A DNA stretch of 64,000 nt, taken from contig CAVTFT010000007.1 in NCBI GenBank assembly GCA_963734085.1, positions 744,001 to 808,000 of the forward strand, read 5' to 3'. Within the stretch, counting starts at the first letter, position 1; every line of letters begins with the position of its first letter. The DNA comes from CAIWHR01 sp963734085 (lineage in GTDB: Bacteria; Pseudomonadota; Gammaproteobacteria; Burkholderiales; Casimicrobiaceae). A program made the position numbers and the translations under genes. The notes below the pieces were generated by a model. The model ran no database searches. It was not told the DNA's origin and saw only the letters and a list, made by a program, of their open reading frames with translations. Positions 25,879 through 35,479 of this stretch are shown piece by piece.

Positions 25879-27930
25879 CGCACGGGCACGCGACCCGCGG
25901 GTTTCCCGAGGCGAAGCATTGCTCAACGCCGGAAACCCCGCAGCCGCGATGCCGCTGCTGTCGGCGGTGCTGGCAACGCCGGATGCCGCGGTGGACGACG
26001 TGCACGCCGCGCTGGTGTTGCGCTCGAAGGCACGCGAGCGCCTGTCCGACCTGCCGGCGGCGATTTCCGATCTGCGGCGTGCCGCCGCCATCGCACCGCG
26101 CGATGCGCGCGTGCGGAACGCGCTCGGTCTCCTCCTTGCCGATCGCGGCGATATCGCTGATGCGGTCGCCGAGCTGACCCTCGCGGTCGAGATCGACCCC
26201 GCGTATGCGCGTGCGTGGAACAATCTCGGAAATGCGCTGCGCATCGCGCGCCGCACCGACGAGGCACTCGCGGCGGTGCGTCGAGCGATCGCCGTTGACC
26301 CCGGCTACGGTCTCGCGTGGAGCCATCTCGGCGCGCTGCTCGTCGAACAAGGGGACGACGCTGCTGCCGGTGACGCTTACGGACGCTCGATCGCTCTCAG
26401 ACCGGACGCCGCATCGCTGGCCGCGCTGGCGGGCATCGCGCGGCGCCGCGGCGACGTCGACGCCGCCGTCGATCTGTACTCCCGCGCTGCTGCTCTCGCC
26501 CCTGCCGAGACCAACGTGCTGCTGCAGCTCGCCGGGACACTCGCCGAGCGCGACGATCTCTTCGCGGCAAGACGCGCATACGCCGCCGCCCGCGCCCAAA
26601 AGCCGGGTCTGCTGCGCGCGGCATTTGGCGAGGCGCTCACGTTGCCGATGATCTATGCGGATGCCGCCGAGGTGGAGTCGGCGCGGGCGAATTACGTCGC
26701 CGGCCTCGCGCAGCTCGAAGACGAAATCCCCACGCTCGTTCGCGACCGCGCGTTCGGCGACGTCGTCGACGATCTTCGCTGGACCAACTTCCTGCTTGCC
26801 TATCAGGGTGAGGACGACCGCGATCTGCAGGCGCGCTACGCGGCAATCGCCGGTCGCGCGATCGAAATGACGGCGCCCGAGTGGCGTGCACCGCTGCGTC
26901 GTTCGACGCTGGGCGCGCGCATCCGCGTCGGATTCGTCTCGGCATTCTGGAGCGAAGGCACCGTCGGGCGTTATTTCAGGGCTGGATCAAGGTCTCGACC
27001 GGAGGCGCTTCGAAATCTTTGTCTATCACCTGCGCCGCGACGTCACGCCGTTCCTCACGGAGCTTGCACCTCGTGCGGATCGTGTGCGAACGTTCACCGG
27101 CGCCGGGCTGCTCCCGTCAGCGATCGCACCCGCAATTCGCGCGGACGCGCTCGACGTGCTCGTGTATCCGGAGCTCGGGATGGACGCGACGTCGTTCGCA
27201 CTGGCGGCGCTGCGTCTCGCGCCGATGCAATGCGCCGCGTGGGGTCATCCGGTCACTACCGGACACGCGACGATCGATGCCTTCTTCTCCTGTGCCACGA
27301 TGGAGCCGGCGGATGCCGATGCGCATTACGCCGAACGGTTGCTGCGACTGCCGGGAATCGGTACCGATTACCCGCGCCCCGAAATCCCCGCCGATGCCGT
27401 GCGCTCGCGTTTCGGCCTTCCCGGGGGCGTGGCCCTCTTCCTGTGTCCGCAGTCGTTGTTCAAGATCCACCCTTGCAACGATGCGCTGTTTGCACGCGTG
27501 CTGGCTGCGGCGCCGGGTGCAAGGCTCGTCGCGTTCGAAGGACGTCATCCGGCGCTGACCGCGAAGTATCGCTCGCGACTCGTTGCGGCATTTGCGCGGG
27601 CGGGGTGGCGGACCGGCGGCTCATTGTGCTGCCGCCATGCAGCCACGAAGACTATCTGCGCATCAACGCCGTCTGCGATGCGATGCTCGACACGCTGCGC
27701 TGGTCGGGAGGCAACACGAGCCTCGATGCCCTTGCCGCCGGATTGCCGATCGTCACGCTGCCCGGCCGCTTCATGCGCGGGCGACAGAGCGCCGCGATGC
27801 TCTCGCTTGCGGGGCTGCCGGAGCTTGCCGCGAACGACCAAGACGACTACGTGCGCATTGCGGCACGGCTTGCGGCGGATGAAGACTGGGCGACGATCGC
27901 AGCGGAGAAGCCTCGTGGCAGGGGTTGGCG
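25871..27930 (+). pseudogene. TPR plus GT41 glycosyltransferase with frame breaks and lost 3' end
   Basis: About 690 residues when rejoined. TPRs span residues 12-250; the catalytic part begins ARIRVGFVSAFWSEGTVGRY. Near 26985 two bases are missing within 15 bp (sense runs RYFRA, WIK, GLDRRRFEIFVYHLRRD in three frames). Near 27615 one G is missing from a G-run (FARAGVADRRLIVLPP). These are shortened homopolymers, the usual long-read error. The frame has no natural stop: it collides with the convergent gene whose stop is at 27931, and the last 30-60 residues of the family are absent, so the 3' end may be truly truncated. Confidence 0.7.
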
Positions 27931-29439
27931 TCAGGCGCCGCCGCGTGGCCGCCCGGAGGCAAGCGCAGCAAGCTCGCGGGCAATCGTGGCAACGACCGCG
28001 TCCCAGGCGCCTGCGTGTGGCTGCCGGAACAGGCGGACGGTCGGATACCACGGACTGTCGGCTCGCGCTTGCCGCCAGCGCCAATCGCTCGCATACGGCA
28101 GCATCACCCACGTCGGGCGCGCCAGCGCACCGGCGAGATGCGCGAGGCTCGTGTCGACGCTGATGACGAGATCGAGCGCATCGACGAGTGCCGCCGTGCC
28201 GTCGAAGTCGTTGCGCGCCGGAATGCGCGCGAGCGCACGCGACGCCGGCACGCGCACCAGATCTGCCTCGTCTTCGCTTCGCTGCAGCGAGTACCACGAG
28301 ATGCCCGGCACGTCGAACAGCGGAGACAGCGTCGCGAGCGGAATCGAGCGGCGCCGGTCATTGGTATTGTGCGCGCTGCCCGACCAGGCGAGGCCGACCT
28401 TGAGCTCCGGGTCGCGCGACAGCACTGCCGCAATTTCCGCGCGCCGTTCCGGATCGACGGCGAGATACGGGACCGTCGCGGGAATCGTTTCCGGCGTGAT
28501 CCCGAGCGCGCCCGCGAGCGCGATGACCGGTGCATGCGCGTCGTACGCCGGCAACGTGTCGTCCGGTTGATAAACGGCCGCAACGCCGGGTACGCTCGCC
28601 AGCAAACGGACGAGGGGACGCGGCGCGCTTACCAGCACGCGCACGCCGCGCGCGGCGAGCGGCTGCGCCAACCGGATGAATTGCAGCGTGTCTCCCAGGC
28701 CCTGCTCGGCCGTGACGAGCAGCGTCTGTCCGGAACGCACGACGCCATCCCAGCGTTCGCCCGCATATTGCCGCTCGTGACGCGCGAGCTCCGGGATCCT
28801 GAAGCGCCATTCGTATTCGCGCCAGCCCTCCTCGAACTCGCCGTGCGCAAGCAGTGCGAGTGCGAGGTTCCAGTGCGCCTGCGCGAAGTCCGGAGTCTGC
28901 GTGAGGGCTTCGCGAAAGGAAGCGATCGCCTCGGGTAGCCGATTGCTCGCCTGCAGCGCGAGCCCGAGATTGTTCCAGGCGACGGCGTGATCGGCATTGA
29001 GCACGAGCGTGCGCCGATACGCCGCGATCGCTTCGTCCTCACGGTCGGCGGCCGCGAGCGCGAGCCCCAGATTGTTGTGGAACTCGGGCTCCTCCGGCAC
29101 CGCCGCCGCGGCGCGTTCGAGGAGCGGCAGTGCGTCGGCAAGCGCTCCGCGCTGGTACAAGGTGACGCCGAGATAGTGGGTCGCCACGGGATGCGCTGCG
29201 ATCGCTGCGAGCGCCGCGCGATAGGCGCGCTCCGCTGCGTCGAGGTCGCCGTTGCGGTGCGCGGCCATTCCGTTGCGGACCAGCGCGTCGACGTCGACCG
29301 GCGCCGCTGGCGGAGATGCGGCGGCCTCCCGGTCGATTCCGAGCGCGCCATGGCAATGCTTGTACTTCCTGCCGCTGCCGCAGGGACAGGGTTCGTTGCG
29401 CTTGACGATCGTCGGCTGCGCGGCGTTGCGTTCTGCCAT
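27931..29439 (-). CDS. SEC-C plus TPR plus GT9-like (heptosyltransferase-fold) protein
   Basis: 502 residues. SEC-C zinc motif at residues 14-31 (RNEPCPCGSGRKYKHCHG; Cys18, Cys20, Cys29, His30), then TPR units at about 45-210, then a GT-B-like C-terminal half of the TPR-linked glycosyltransferase 9 type: TLLVTAEQGLGDTLQFIRL, LKVGLAWSGSAHNTNDRRRS, LDLVISVDTSLAHLAGALAR, WVMLPYASDWRW. Likely cytoplasmic. ATG 29439 places the zinc motif near the N terminus, as in the first GT41 protein here. It converges on the truncated GT41 gene and follows the DUF5672 gene on the same strand. Confidence 0.85.
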   Translation of the reverse strand: MAERNAAQPTIVKRNEPCPCGSGRKYKHCHGALGIDREAAASPPAAPVDVDALVRNGMAAHRNGDLDAAERAYRAALAAIAAHPVATHYLGVTLYQRGALADALPLLERAAAAVPEEPEFHNNLGLALAAADREDEAIAAYRRTLVLNADHAVAWNNLGLALQASNRLPEAIASFREALTQTPDFAQAHWNLALALLAHGEFEEGWREYEWRFRIPELARHERQYAGERWDGVVRSGQTLLVTAEQGLGDTLQFIRLAQPLAARGVRVLVSAPRPLVRLLASVPGVAAVYQPDDTLPAYDAHAPVIALAGALGITPETIPATVPYLAVDPERRAEIAAVLSRDPELKVGLAWSGSAHNTNDRRRSIPLATLSPLFDVPGISWYSLQRSEDEADLVRVPASRALARIPARNDFDGTAALVDALDLVISVDTSLAHLAGALARPTWVMLPYASDWRWRQARADSPWYPTVRLFRQPHAGAWDAVVATIARELAALASGRPRGGA

Positions 29440-30230
29440 GGGCGAGCATCGCCGCAGCTTCGGCATGATCGGGTGCGAGCGGCGAGAATTCGCCGCGCGA
29501 TCGCGATCGCCGCGTCCCATTGCCCGAGCGCGCTGCAGTTCCGTCAGGAGCGACAAGCAGTTGCGGCGAGCGTGCGATGGCGTCGGAAAACTGCGGGGCC
29601 AGTGCGGCAATCTCTGCCGGCGGAACGGTTCGGCAGAAATTGAACAGGCCATGGAAGCCGAACGGCTTGCCGATCGGATACGCCACTTCGAACGAAAAGC
29701 GGTCGGCGAGCGCTTCGGTCCCGAAGCGAATGCCGTGCTCGTTCTCGAGCAGCCGCCGGAACGTGCGTCCAATCGTCACGTCCTCGACGTCGGTGAGGAC
29801 GATGCGGGGGTCGCGCAGCGCTTCGAGGAGCTTGCGCGAGCGCAGCGAGAATCCGCCGTTGCCCACGCGCATCCCGTCGTCGTACCAATACCACTTTGCA
29901 CCGAGGTAGTCGCACTCGAGGAATGCGGGGTCCCACGCCGCGGGATTCACCACGTATCCGTCCCACTGCACAAGCAAGCGCGTGCGGAGTATCGACGTGC
30001 GGCGCGAGCGCTTTCAGCACGAACTCCGAATAGGCATCACGCGAGGCGAGCGGCGCGATCCGCCCGACCTCGATGCCTTGTGGCACCATGACGTGCGCGG
30101 GAACGGCATCGGTGAGGAACAGCGTCCGCGCGTAGCGGATGCCCTCGCGCGACTTCGCGAGGGCCCGCAACGCGAGCGCGTGATTCGCGGTGTCGGCGCA
30201 GACGAGTGTGACGCCCGGCAGGTCCAGCAT
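29440..30230 (-). pseudogene. DUF5672 family protein, frame breaks
   Basis: Starts MLDLPGVTLVCADTANHALA and contains the DUF5672 hallmarks AYSEFVLKALAPH, LVQWDGYVVNPAAW, DYLGAKWYWYDDG, VGNGGFSLRSRKLLEAL, FSFEVAYPIG and FGFHGLFNF. Members sit in glycan clusters and are thought to be glycosyltransferase-like; no activity is established. The frame changes near 29985, where HALLVQWDG is interrupted by one extra T. The last 40 residues (LLTELQRA, GQWDAAIAIARRILAA, PDHAEAAAMLA) are spread over three frames near 29470-29545. Short indels explain all of these. Confidence 0.7.
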
Positions 30231-30254
30231 GCGTTGGCGGATGCTGCCTTCGCG

Positions 30255-31682
30255 CTAGGTCGCCGTTGCCGTTGCCGGCGCCCCAGGGTGCGCAACGGAC
30301 CATCGTGCAGCGAACGCCCGGAACGCGAGCACGATGAAGACGACGGCGACGGGAGCGACGTGGAGCGTCGCGCGGTTGATCGTGGTCTGGTCGGTCACCC
30401 AATCGCGCGCGTTGGTGAAGCCAAATACGACGATGAGAAACAGCGCGCCGGCGGCGATAACGGCCGTCATCGGCGCAAGCGCCGGCGAGACGAGCTGCCG
30501 CCATGCGAGAACCGCCGCGGCGAGCGCGCCGTACCAAAGCAGATTCCAGTTGGACAGCAGGAAGTGCGTCTCGCCGATCGCTCGCCATGCCGGATCGAAA
30601 TCGAGGTGCAGCCGGTAATTGAAGACGACCGGATGCGTCTGGGCGAGCACGGCGAGCGTAAACAGCGCGACGCCGAAGCCGATCGCCGCGAGCTTTAGTC
30701 CTTGTCGCGGGGCCAGCGTCACGACGACACCGGGGACGAGCGTCAGCGCCCAGACGATGCCGGGCACCTTGATCTGCGTGCAAGCGAGCGCAAGCAGCAG
30801 CGCGAGCACCGCCATGCGCGGATCGCGCATCGTGCTCCAGCGCAGCAACGCCAGCATGGCGCCGGTGTAATACGCGGCCATCGGCAGGTCGGCGTAACCG
30901 GCAAGCGCAACGTGGACGTTCGCGAGGGGAAGCGTTGCGACGAGGAACGCGCCGACAAGCGCGGCCAGGGCAGGGACTTCGAGCGAGCGCAACCCACCGT
31001 AAACGGCGAGCGTCAACGCCACGGAGATCTGCCACCACGGCCAGTTCATCAACGAATCGTCCCAGCGCCCGAGCACGATGCAGGTCCACGCCTGCAGCAG
31101 CGGAACCGTGGGCGGATATTCGGGCGACGCGTCGAACCACGCAGTGCCGCCCGCTGCGTACCATGCATCGCTGCGCACGAACGGGACGATCTGCCCTTGC
31201 TCGTACCAGACGCGGGCCTTGGTCGCCCACTGGATCCACGCGTCCCACGGATACAACGGCTGCCACTCGACGAGCAGTCCGAGCACGACGTAGCGTAACG
31301 CGAGCCACGCGATCAGCAATTGCCAAACGATGCGGGCAGTGCCGCGGAGCCCCGGCGAGGCGATCAGCGCACGCAGCGACAAACGTGCCGCCTCGCTTAT
31401 CGACGCGCTATCGTGATGCTGGATCGCGAGGTAGCCTAGCGAGAACGTAATCAATCCGAGCGGTAGTGCGATCGGCAACACGCCGAAATGCACACCCCCT
31501 TTCGACAGAACGCGCATCCACAGGGTAAGGAGAACCGCGCCAGCCAGATATCCGACGCCCGCGATCCACGCGATCTCGCCGGGCATTGCCAATGGGCGCC
31601 GCGGATTGCGCAGTGCGAGCAGCGCCGCAATGCCGAGGAACCACGGCAACGACAGTCCGGCCATCAATGCGATCGAGTCCAT
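30255..31682 (-). CDS. Polytopic membrane protein, probable GT-C type glycosyltransferase
   Basis: 475 residues with about ten to twelve predicted membrane helices. A large loop after the fourth helix holds PWDAWIQWATKARVWYEQG and DASPEYPPTVPLLQAW; the acidic residues at the start of such a loop and the aromatic, Pro-rich segment are typical of GT-C enzymes that use polyprenyl-phosphate sugars. No family name can be given from the sequence alone. The start codon abuts the stop of the upstream gene (31683), so the two are one transcription unit. Confidence 0.68.
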   Translation of the reverse strand: MDSIALMAGLSLPWFLGIAALLALRNPRRPLAMPGEIAWIAGVGYLAGAVLLTLWMRVLSKGGVHFGVLPIALPLGLITFSLGYLAIQHHDSASISEAARLSLRALIASPGLRGTARIVWQLLIAWLALRYVVLGLLVEWQPLYPWDAWIQWATKARVWYEQGQIVPFVRSDAWYAAGGTAWFDASPEYPPTVPLLQAWTCIVLGRWDDSLMNWPWWQISVALTLAVYGGLRSLEVPALAALVGAFLVATLPLANVHVALAGYADLPMAAYYTGAMLALLRWSTMRDPRMAVLALLLALACTQIKVPGIVWALTLVPGVVVTLAPRQGLKLAAIGFGVALFTLAVLAQTHPVVFNYRLHLDFDPAWRAIGETHFLLSNWNLLWYGALAAAVLAWRQLVSPALAPMTAVIAAGALFLIVVFGFTNARDWVTDQTTINRATLHVAPVAVVFIVLAFRAFAARWSVAHPGAPATATAT

Positions 31683-32909
31683 TCAGCGGATCCGGAACAA
31701 CGCGGCCCCGTGGTCGACGATCATCGCCTCGGCGGCGACCGGCTGTCCTCCGTCCCATCGCAGCAGGCCCTGCTTGGGGTCGAACTGGATGCCCTGCCGC
31801 TGATAGACGACGAGGTAGTCGCCCGACCGCAGCGCGGTGCGTGGTGGCACCGTGTTGAGGTAGGGATCGAAGAAGACGTTGTAGGGGTAGAGGTGATAGG
31901 CGCCCCGGCCGCGGAAATAGGGCGCATCGGCGACCATGAATACCCGCGCAGGAGGGGGTGGCAGCTTGGCGCGGACTCTCTCGATGAACTGGAACAGCCC
32001 CCTATCCTCTGCTGTTAGGTGCTTCTCCTGCCACGACTTGCCGGCATACAGGGCGGCAGTCATCTGCACCTGCCGCGCGAGATTCCATTGCCATCGGACA
32101 TCGAGGACGAACCAGGCGGCGACGAACATTACGGCAAGCGCGAGCGCCAATCCCGCGCCGAACCGCTGCGGCCGCCACCACGCAAGGAGGACCGCAATCG
32201 CCGTAGCGACCAGCACCGTGATGCCGAAGAGCGCCGGCAGCGGCAGCTCCTGCAGATCCGCACCTCCGACGATCGTATTGATCGATGCGCCGTTCCAGGG
32301 CTCGAACGACGTCCAATCGCGCATGCGGCCTTTGAGAAGCGAGCCCGCCGACAGCGTGTCGAGGATCACCCCGCTTATCCGCACCGGCGCGCCAGCCGGC
32401 ATTCGGAGGGCGAGCCCGATGCCGTTGATCGGGCCGATCCAGTCCTGCTCGCGTGCGGCGATGACGGGCGCCAGGCGGTCGGCTTCGACCGGGATAGCGA
32501 GCGTGAACGTGCGGCCGGGCTTGAACTCGCTCCGCCAGAGGAGGCGCGCCTCGGTGCCGGCGGGAAGGCCCGACAGCTTCCATGTGACACCCGGATAGTC
32601 GCCGGCACGAAACGTCGCCGGAACGGTGACGATGATCGTGCCCGAGGCGTCCGCAGGCACGACGACGAGCGCATCATCTTCGATGGTGGCGTTTCCGACG
32701 GCAACGGCGAACGTCTTGGCGTCGAACGATTTCGAATCCGCGGTGCTGAACCATTTTCCCGGAACGGCGAGCGCGAGATAGATCGCGAAAAGCGCGGCGA
32801 GCGCGATCACGAAGGCAGTGGCGACGACGCGCGACGCGCGCCCGGGATGATCTGCGGAAGCCGCAGCGGCCGGCTCCGCCGGCGCGGCGATCAGAGCCCC
32901 CGCCGGCAC
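31683..32909 (-). CDS. Membrane-anchored protein of the glycan locus, function unknown
   Basis: 408 residues. One N-terminal helix (VVATAFVIALAALFAIYLALAV) precedes a large periplasmic beta-rich domain (residues 60-230; RAGDYPGVTWKLSGLPAGTE) that looks like a carbohydrate-binding or jelly-roll module. Two more helices near residues 240-290 (FGITVLVATAIAVLLAWW) are followed by a C-terminal domain ending VAAEAMIVDHGAALFRIR. Start GTG 32909 is only 2 bp after the preceding stop. Not assigned to a family; by position it may act in assembly or export of the polymer. Confidence 0.65.
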   Translation of the reverse strand: MPAGALIAAPAEPAAAASADHPGRASRVVATAFVIALAALFAIYLALAVPGKWFSTADSKSFDAKTFAVAVGNATIEDDALVVVPADASGTIIVTVPATFRAGDYPGVTWKLSGLPAGTEARLLWRSEFKPGRTFTLAIPVEADRLAPVIAAREQDWIGPINGIGLALRMPAGAPVRISGVILDTLSAGSLLKGRMRDWTSFEPWNGASINTIVGGADLQELPLPALFGITVLVATAIAVLLAWWRPQRFGAGLALALAVMFVAAWFVLDVRWQWNLARQVQMTAALYAGKSWQEKHLTAEDRGLFQFIERVRAKLPPPPARVFMVADAPYFRGRGAYHLYPYNVFFDPYLNTVPPRTALRSGDYLVVYQRQGIQFDPKQGLLRWDGGQPVAAEAMIVDHGAALFRIR

Positions 32910-32911
32910 GG

Positions 32912-34306
32912 CTAGTGGGCGTGACGACTCGTCAGAATGTGCCAAAGCGTGAGACCGAGAATCCGCAGATCGAACAGCACCGACCAGTGGTCGATGTAGT
33001 ACAGATCGTATTGTATCCGCTGCGCGAGGTCGGTGTCCCCGCGCAGATCGTTGACCTGCGCCCAACCGGTGATGCCGGCCTTGACCAGATGTTTTTGCAT
33101 GTAGCCCGGGATCTGCTGCCGAAATTGCTGCACGAACTCCGGCCGTTCGGGCCGCGGTCCGACCAGTGACATATCGCCCTTCAGCACGTTGAAGAGCTGG
33201 GGCAGCTCATCGAGACTGTAGCGGCGCAGGAAGGCGCCGAACCCGGTCGCGCGCTGCTCCCCGCGACGCGACCAGACCGGGCCTGAGGCGCCCTCCGCGT
33301 TCTGTGGCATTGAGCGGAACTTGAGCATCGCAAAGCGCTGGCCGTTCCAGGTGACGCGTTCCTGCCGATATAACACCGGCCCCGGGGAGGAGAGCTTCAC
33401 GCCGATGCCGATCAGCAGCCAAAGCGGCAGGCTCGCGACCAGCAGCAGCGACGCGAGCGCAAGGTCCTCCAGCGTCTTCAGCGTCGAATCGATGCCGGTG
33501 TGCGGAGAATCGGTGAGATTCAACACCGGCATGCTGGCGACTTCGGTCACCGAGTGATGCAGGAGATGGAAGCTGTAGATGTCCGGAACGAAGCGCACGA
33601 GCGCCGAGGTCTGGCGAAGGCTGTCCAGCACGTCGCGCACGCGCTTTTCCGCGCGCAACGGCAGCGCGATCCACACTTGGTCGGCGGAATCCTGCGCAAG
33701 ATCCTCGGCGATCCGATCGAGGTCGCCGAGAACCGGAATGCCGTCGACCATCGTGCCGCGGAGATGCGGATCGTCATCGTAGAATCCGCGTACGTTCAGT
33801 CCGCTCCACGGCGCTGTCTTGAGCCGGTCAGCGACGGCGCGGCCGTGATCGCCCGCGCCTGCAATCACGATGTGGCGGAGATTGTAGCCGCGCCGGCGCA
33901 AGGCGCGCAGTGCAATGCGGATCGAGGCCCGCGACAGCGTATGCGCGAGAAATCCGCCGATCATCCAGATAAGAGACCAGCCGCGCGAAAAGGTGGCACC
34001 CGTCTTGGTGAGGAACAGGAACACCCCGCCGGTCACCGCGATCGCGAGCCACGCGAGGAACAGTGTGCGAACTTCTTCGGCGAAGCTCGTGCCACGGTGC
34101 GACTGGTAGAGCCTGAGCGAGGGGAACGCGGCGAACGCGAGCAGCGCGACGGCGAGCAACGCAGCGACGTAATGCGCCTCCATTTCCCAAGTGTTGAAGT
34201 ACAGGTAATAGGCGAGCACACCGGACGCCAGCGTGAACAGCGGATCGACGATCCGCAGTACTGCATCGAGGAGCGTCGAATTCTCCTTCAGGACGTTGCG
34301 GGGCAT
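32912..34306 (-). CDS. Undecaprenyl-phosphate glucose phosphotransferase (WcaJ/EpsB-like)
   Basis: 464-residue polyisoprenyl-phosphate hexose-1-phosphate transferase that starts lipid-linked glycan synthesis. Five membrane helices (residues 15-150), a CoA-binding-like Rossmann segment (VIAGAGDHGRAVADRLK), and the bacterial sugar transferase domain with SPGPVLYRQERV, LKFRSMP, YSLDELPQLFNVLKGDMS, VGPRPERPEF and KAGITGWAQVN. It is the only initiating transferase in the locus, so it probably primes the polymer exported by the ABC pair. ATG 34306 is chosen; the stop of the next gene lies 5 bp upstream. Confidence 0.9.
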   Translation of the reverse strand: MPRNVLKENSTLLDAVLRIVDPLFTLASGVLAYYLYFNTWEMEAHYVAALLAVALLAFAAFPSLRLYQSHRGTSFAEEVRTLFLAWLAIAVTGGVFLFLTKTGATFSRGWSLIWMIGGFLAHTLSRASIRIALRALRRRGYNLRHIVIAGAGDHGRAVADRLKTAPWSGLNVRGFYDDDPHLRGTMVDGIPVLGDLDRIAEDLAQDSADQVWIALPLRAEKRVRDVLDSLRQTSALVRFVPDIYSFHLLHHSVTEVASMPVLNLTDSPHTGIDSTLKTLEDLALASLLLVASLPLWLLIGIGVKLSSPGPVLYRQERVTWNGQRFAMLKFRSMPQNAEGASGPVWSRRGEQRATGFGAFLRRYSLDELPQLFNVLKGDMSLVGPRPERPEFVQQFRQQIPGYMQKHLVKAGITGWAQVNDLRGDTDLAQRIQYDLYYIDHWSVLFDLRILGLTLWHILTSRHAH

Positions 34307-34310
34307 GGCG

Positions 34311-35477
34311 TCAGGCTGCCTCGGCGACGGGGCGCGGCCGCGCAGGCGCTGCGCAAGCCGCTTCGACCGCTTGCGCAATCTCGGCGCGAAAGCGCGATGG
34401 CTCGAAACGCCGCCCGTTGTCGCGGCAGGCAGCCGCCGTTATCCGATGGCCGTCGACCTCGAAAGCGGCGATCGCCGCAACGACCGACGGCGGCGTCTGC
34501 GCATCGAAGAACACGCCCGTTGGCGCCGGGTCGGCGAGGCCCCGCACCGATTCGCGCGCGCCACCGCGTCCGTACGCGATGACAGGCGTGCCGGCCGCCT
34601 GCGCCTCGACGGGCGCGATGCCAAAATCCTCCTCGGCGGCGATCAGGAACGCTTTGGCGCGTGCGACACGGCGCGCCGTTTCGGTATCGTTGAGCGTGCC
34701 GGCGAACGCGACGTTCGGAACGCCCAGGGCCTGCAAGCGGGAACGCTCCGGGCCATCGCCGATCACGACGAGCCGCCGTTGCGGCAGCAGGCGGAAGGCC
34801 TCGAGCAGCACGTCGACACGCTTGTAGGGGACGAGGCGCGAGACCGTGACGTATTCGTCCCCGCGCGATCCGGCGCCGATTTCTCCGGCCGCCGCAACGA
34901 AGCGGTCAACGTCGACCGGTGGATAGATGACCTCCGCGTCGCGACCGTAGCAGCGGGCGATCGCGGCGGCGATGTGGCGGGAGTTCGCAACGAACCGGTC
35001 GACTCGCGCGCTGGCGCGCCGGTCCCAGTCACGAAAGCGCGCGAGCGCGCGTTCGACGAACGGACGGCGCCATGATGCGCCGCCGGCTGCAGCGTCCGCG
35101 TACGTCGCCGCCATCGTCCAGGCGAAGCGGGCCGGCGTGTGGCAGTAGCAGACGTGGACCTGCGGCAGGCGCACGAGCGCGCCCTTCGCGACCGCGTGAG
35201 AATCGGAAATCACGACGTCGTAACCCGAGAGATCGAAGCGCTCGATGATCTGTGGACGCAGCACCGCGGCGTAGCGAAACCAGCGCTGCGCGCCGGGCAG
35301 ATGCTGCAGCGACGACGTGACGATGCGGGCAGCCTGGAGGCGCGCCCGATCCGCCGGCGGCAGGTAATCGACGAGCGTGTACAGGTCGGCACCGGGAAAC
35401 ACCTGCAACAACTCCACGAGCACGGCCTCGCCGCCGCCCCAGGTGTCGAGCCAGTCGTGGACGAGCGCAACGCGCAT
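34311..35477 (-). CDS. Glycosyltransferase family 4
   Basis: 388 residues, GT-B fold. N-lobe shows WGGGEAVLVELLQVFP and CYCHTPARFAW; the C-lobe shows VSRLVPYKRVDVLLEAF, VVIGDGPERSRLQ and EEDFGIAPVEAQAAGTPVI with the EX7E acidic pair. Retaining transfer from a nucleotide sugar to the growing lipid-linked glycan is expected, at the inner face of the membrane. ATG 35477 lies 2 bp after the stop of the preceding gene, so they are coupled. Confidence 0.9.
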   Translation of the reverse strand: MRVALVHDWLDTWGGGEAVLVELLQVFPGADLYTLVDYLPPADRARLQAARIVTSSLQHLPGAQRWFRYAAVLRPQIIERFDLSGYDVVISDSHAVAKGALVRLPQVHVCYCHTPARFAWTMAATYADAAAGGASWRRPFVERALARFRDWDRRASARVDRFVANSRHIAAAIARCYGRDAEVIYPPVDVDRFVAAAGEIGAGSRGDEYVTVSRLVPYKRVDVLLEAFRLLPQRRLVVIGDGPERSRLQALGVPNVAFAGTLNDTETARRVARAKAFLIAAEEDFGIAPVEAQAAGTPVIAYGRGGARESVRGLADPAPTGVFFDAQTPPSVVAAIAAFEVDGHRITAAACRDNGRRFEPSRFRAEIAQAVEAACAAPARPRPVAEAA

Positions 35478-35479
35478 GG

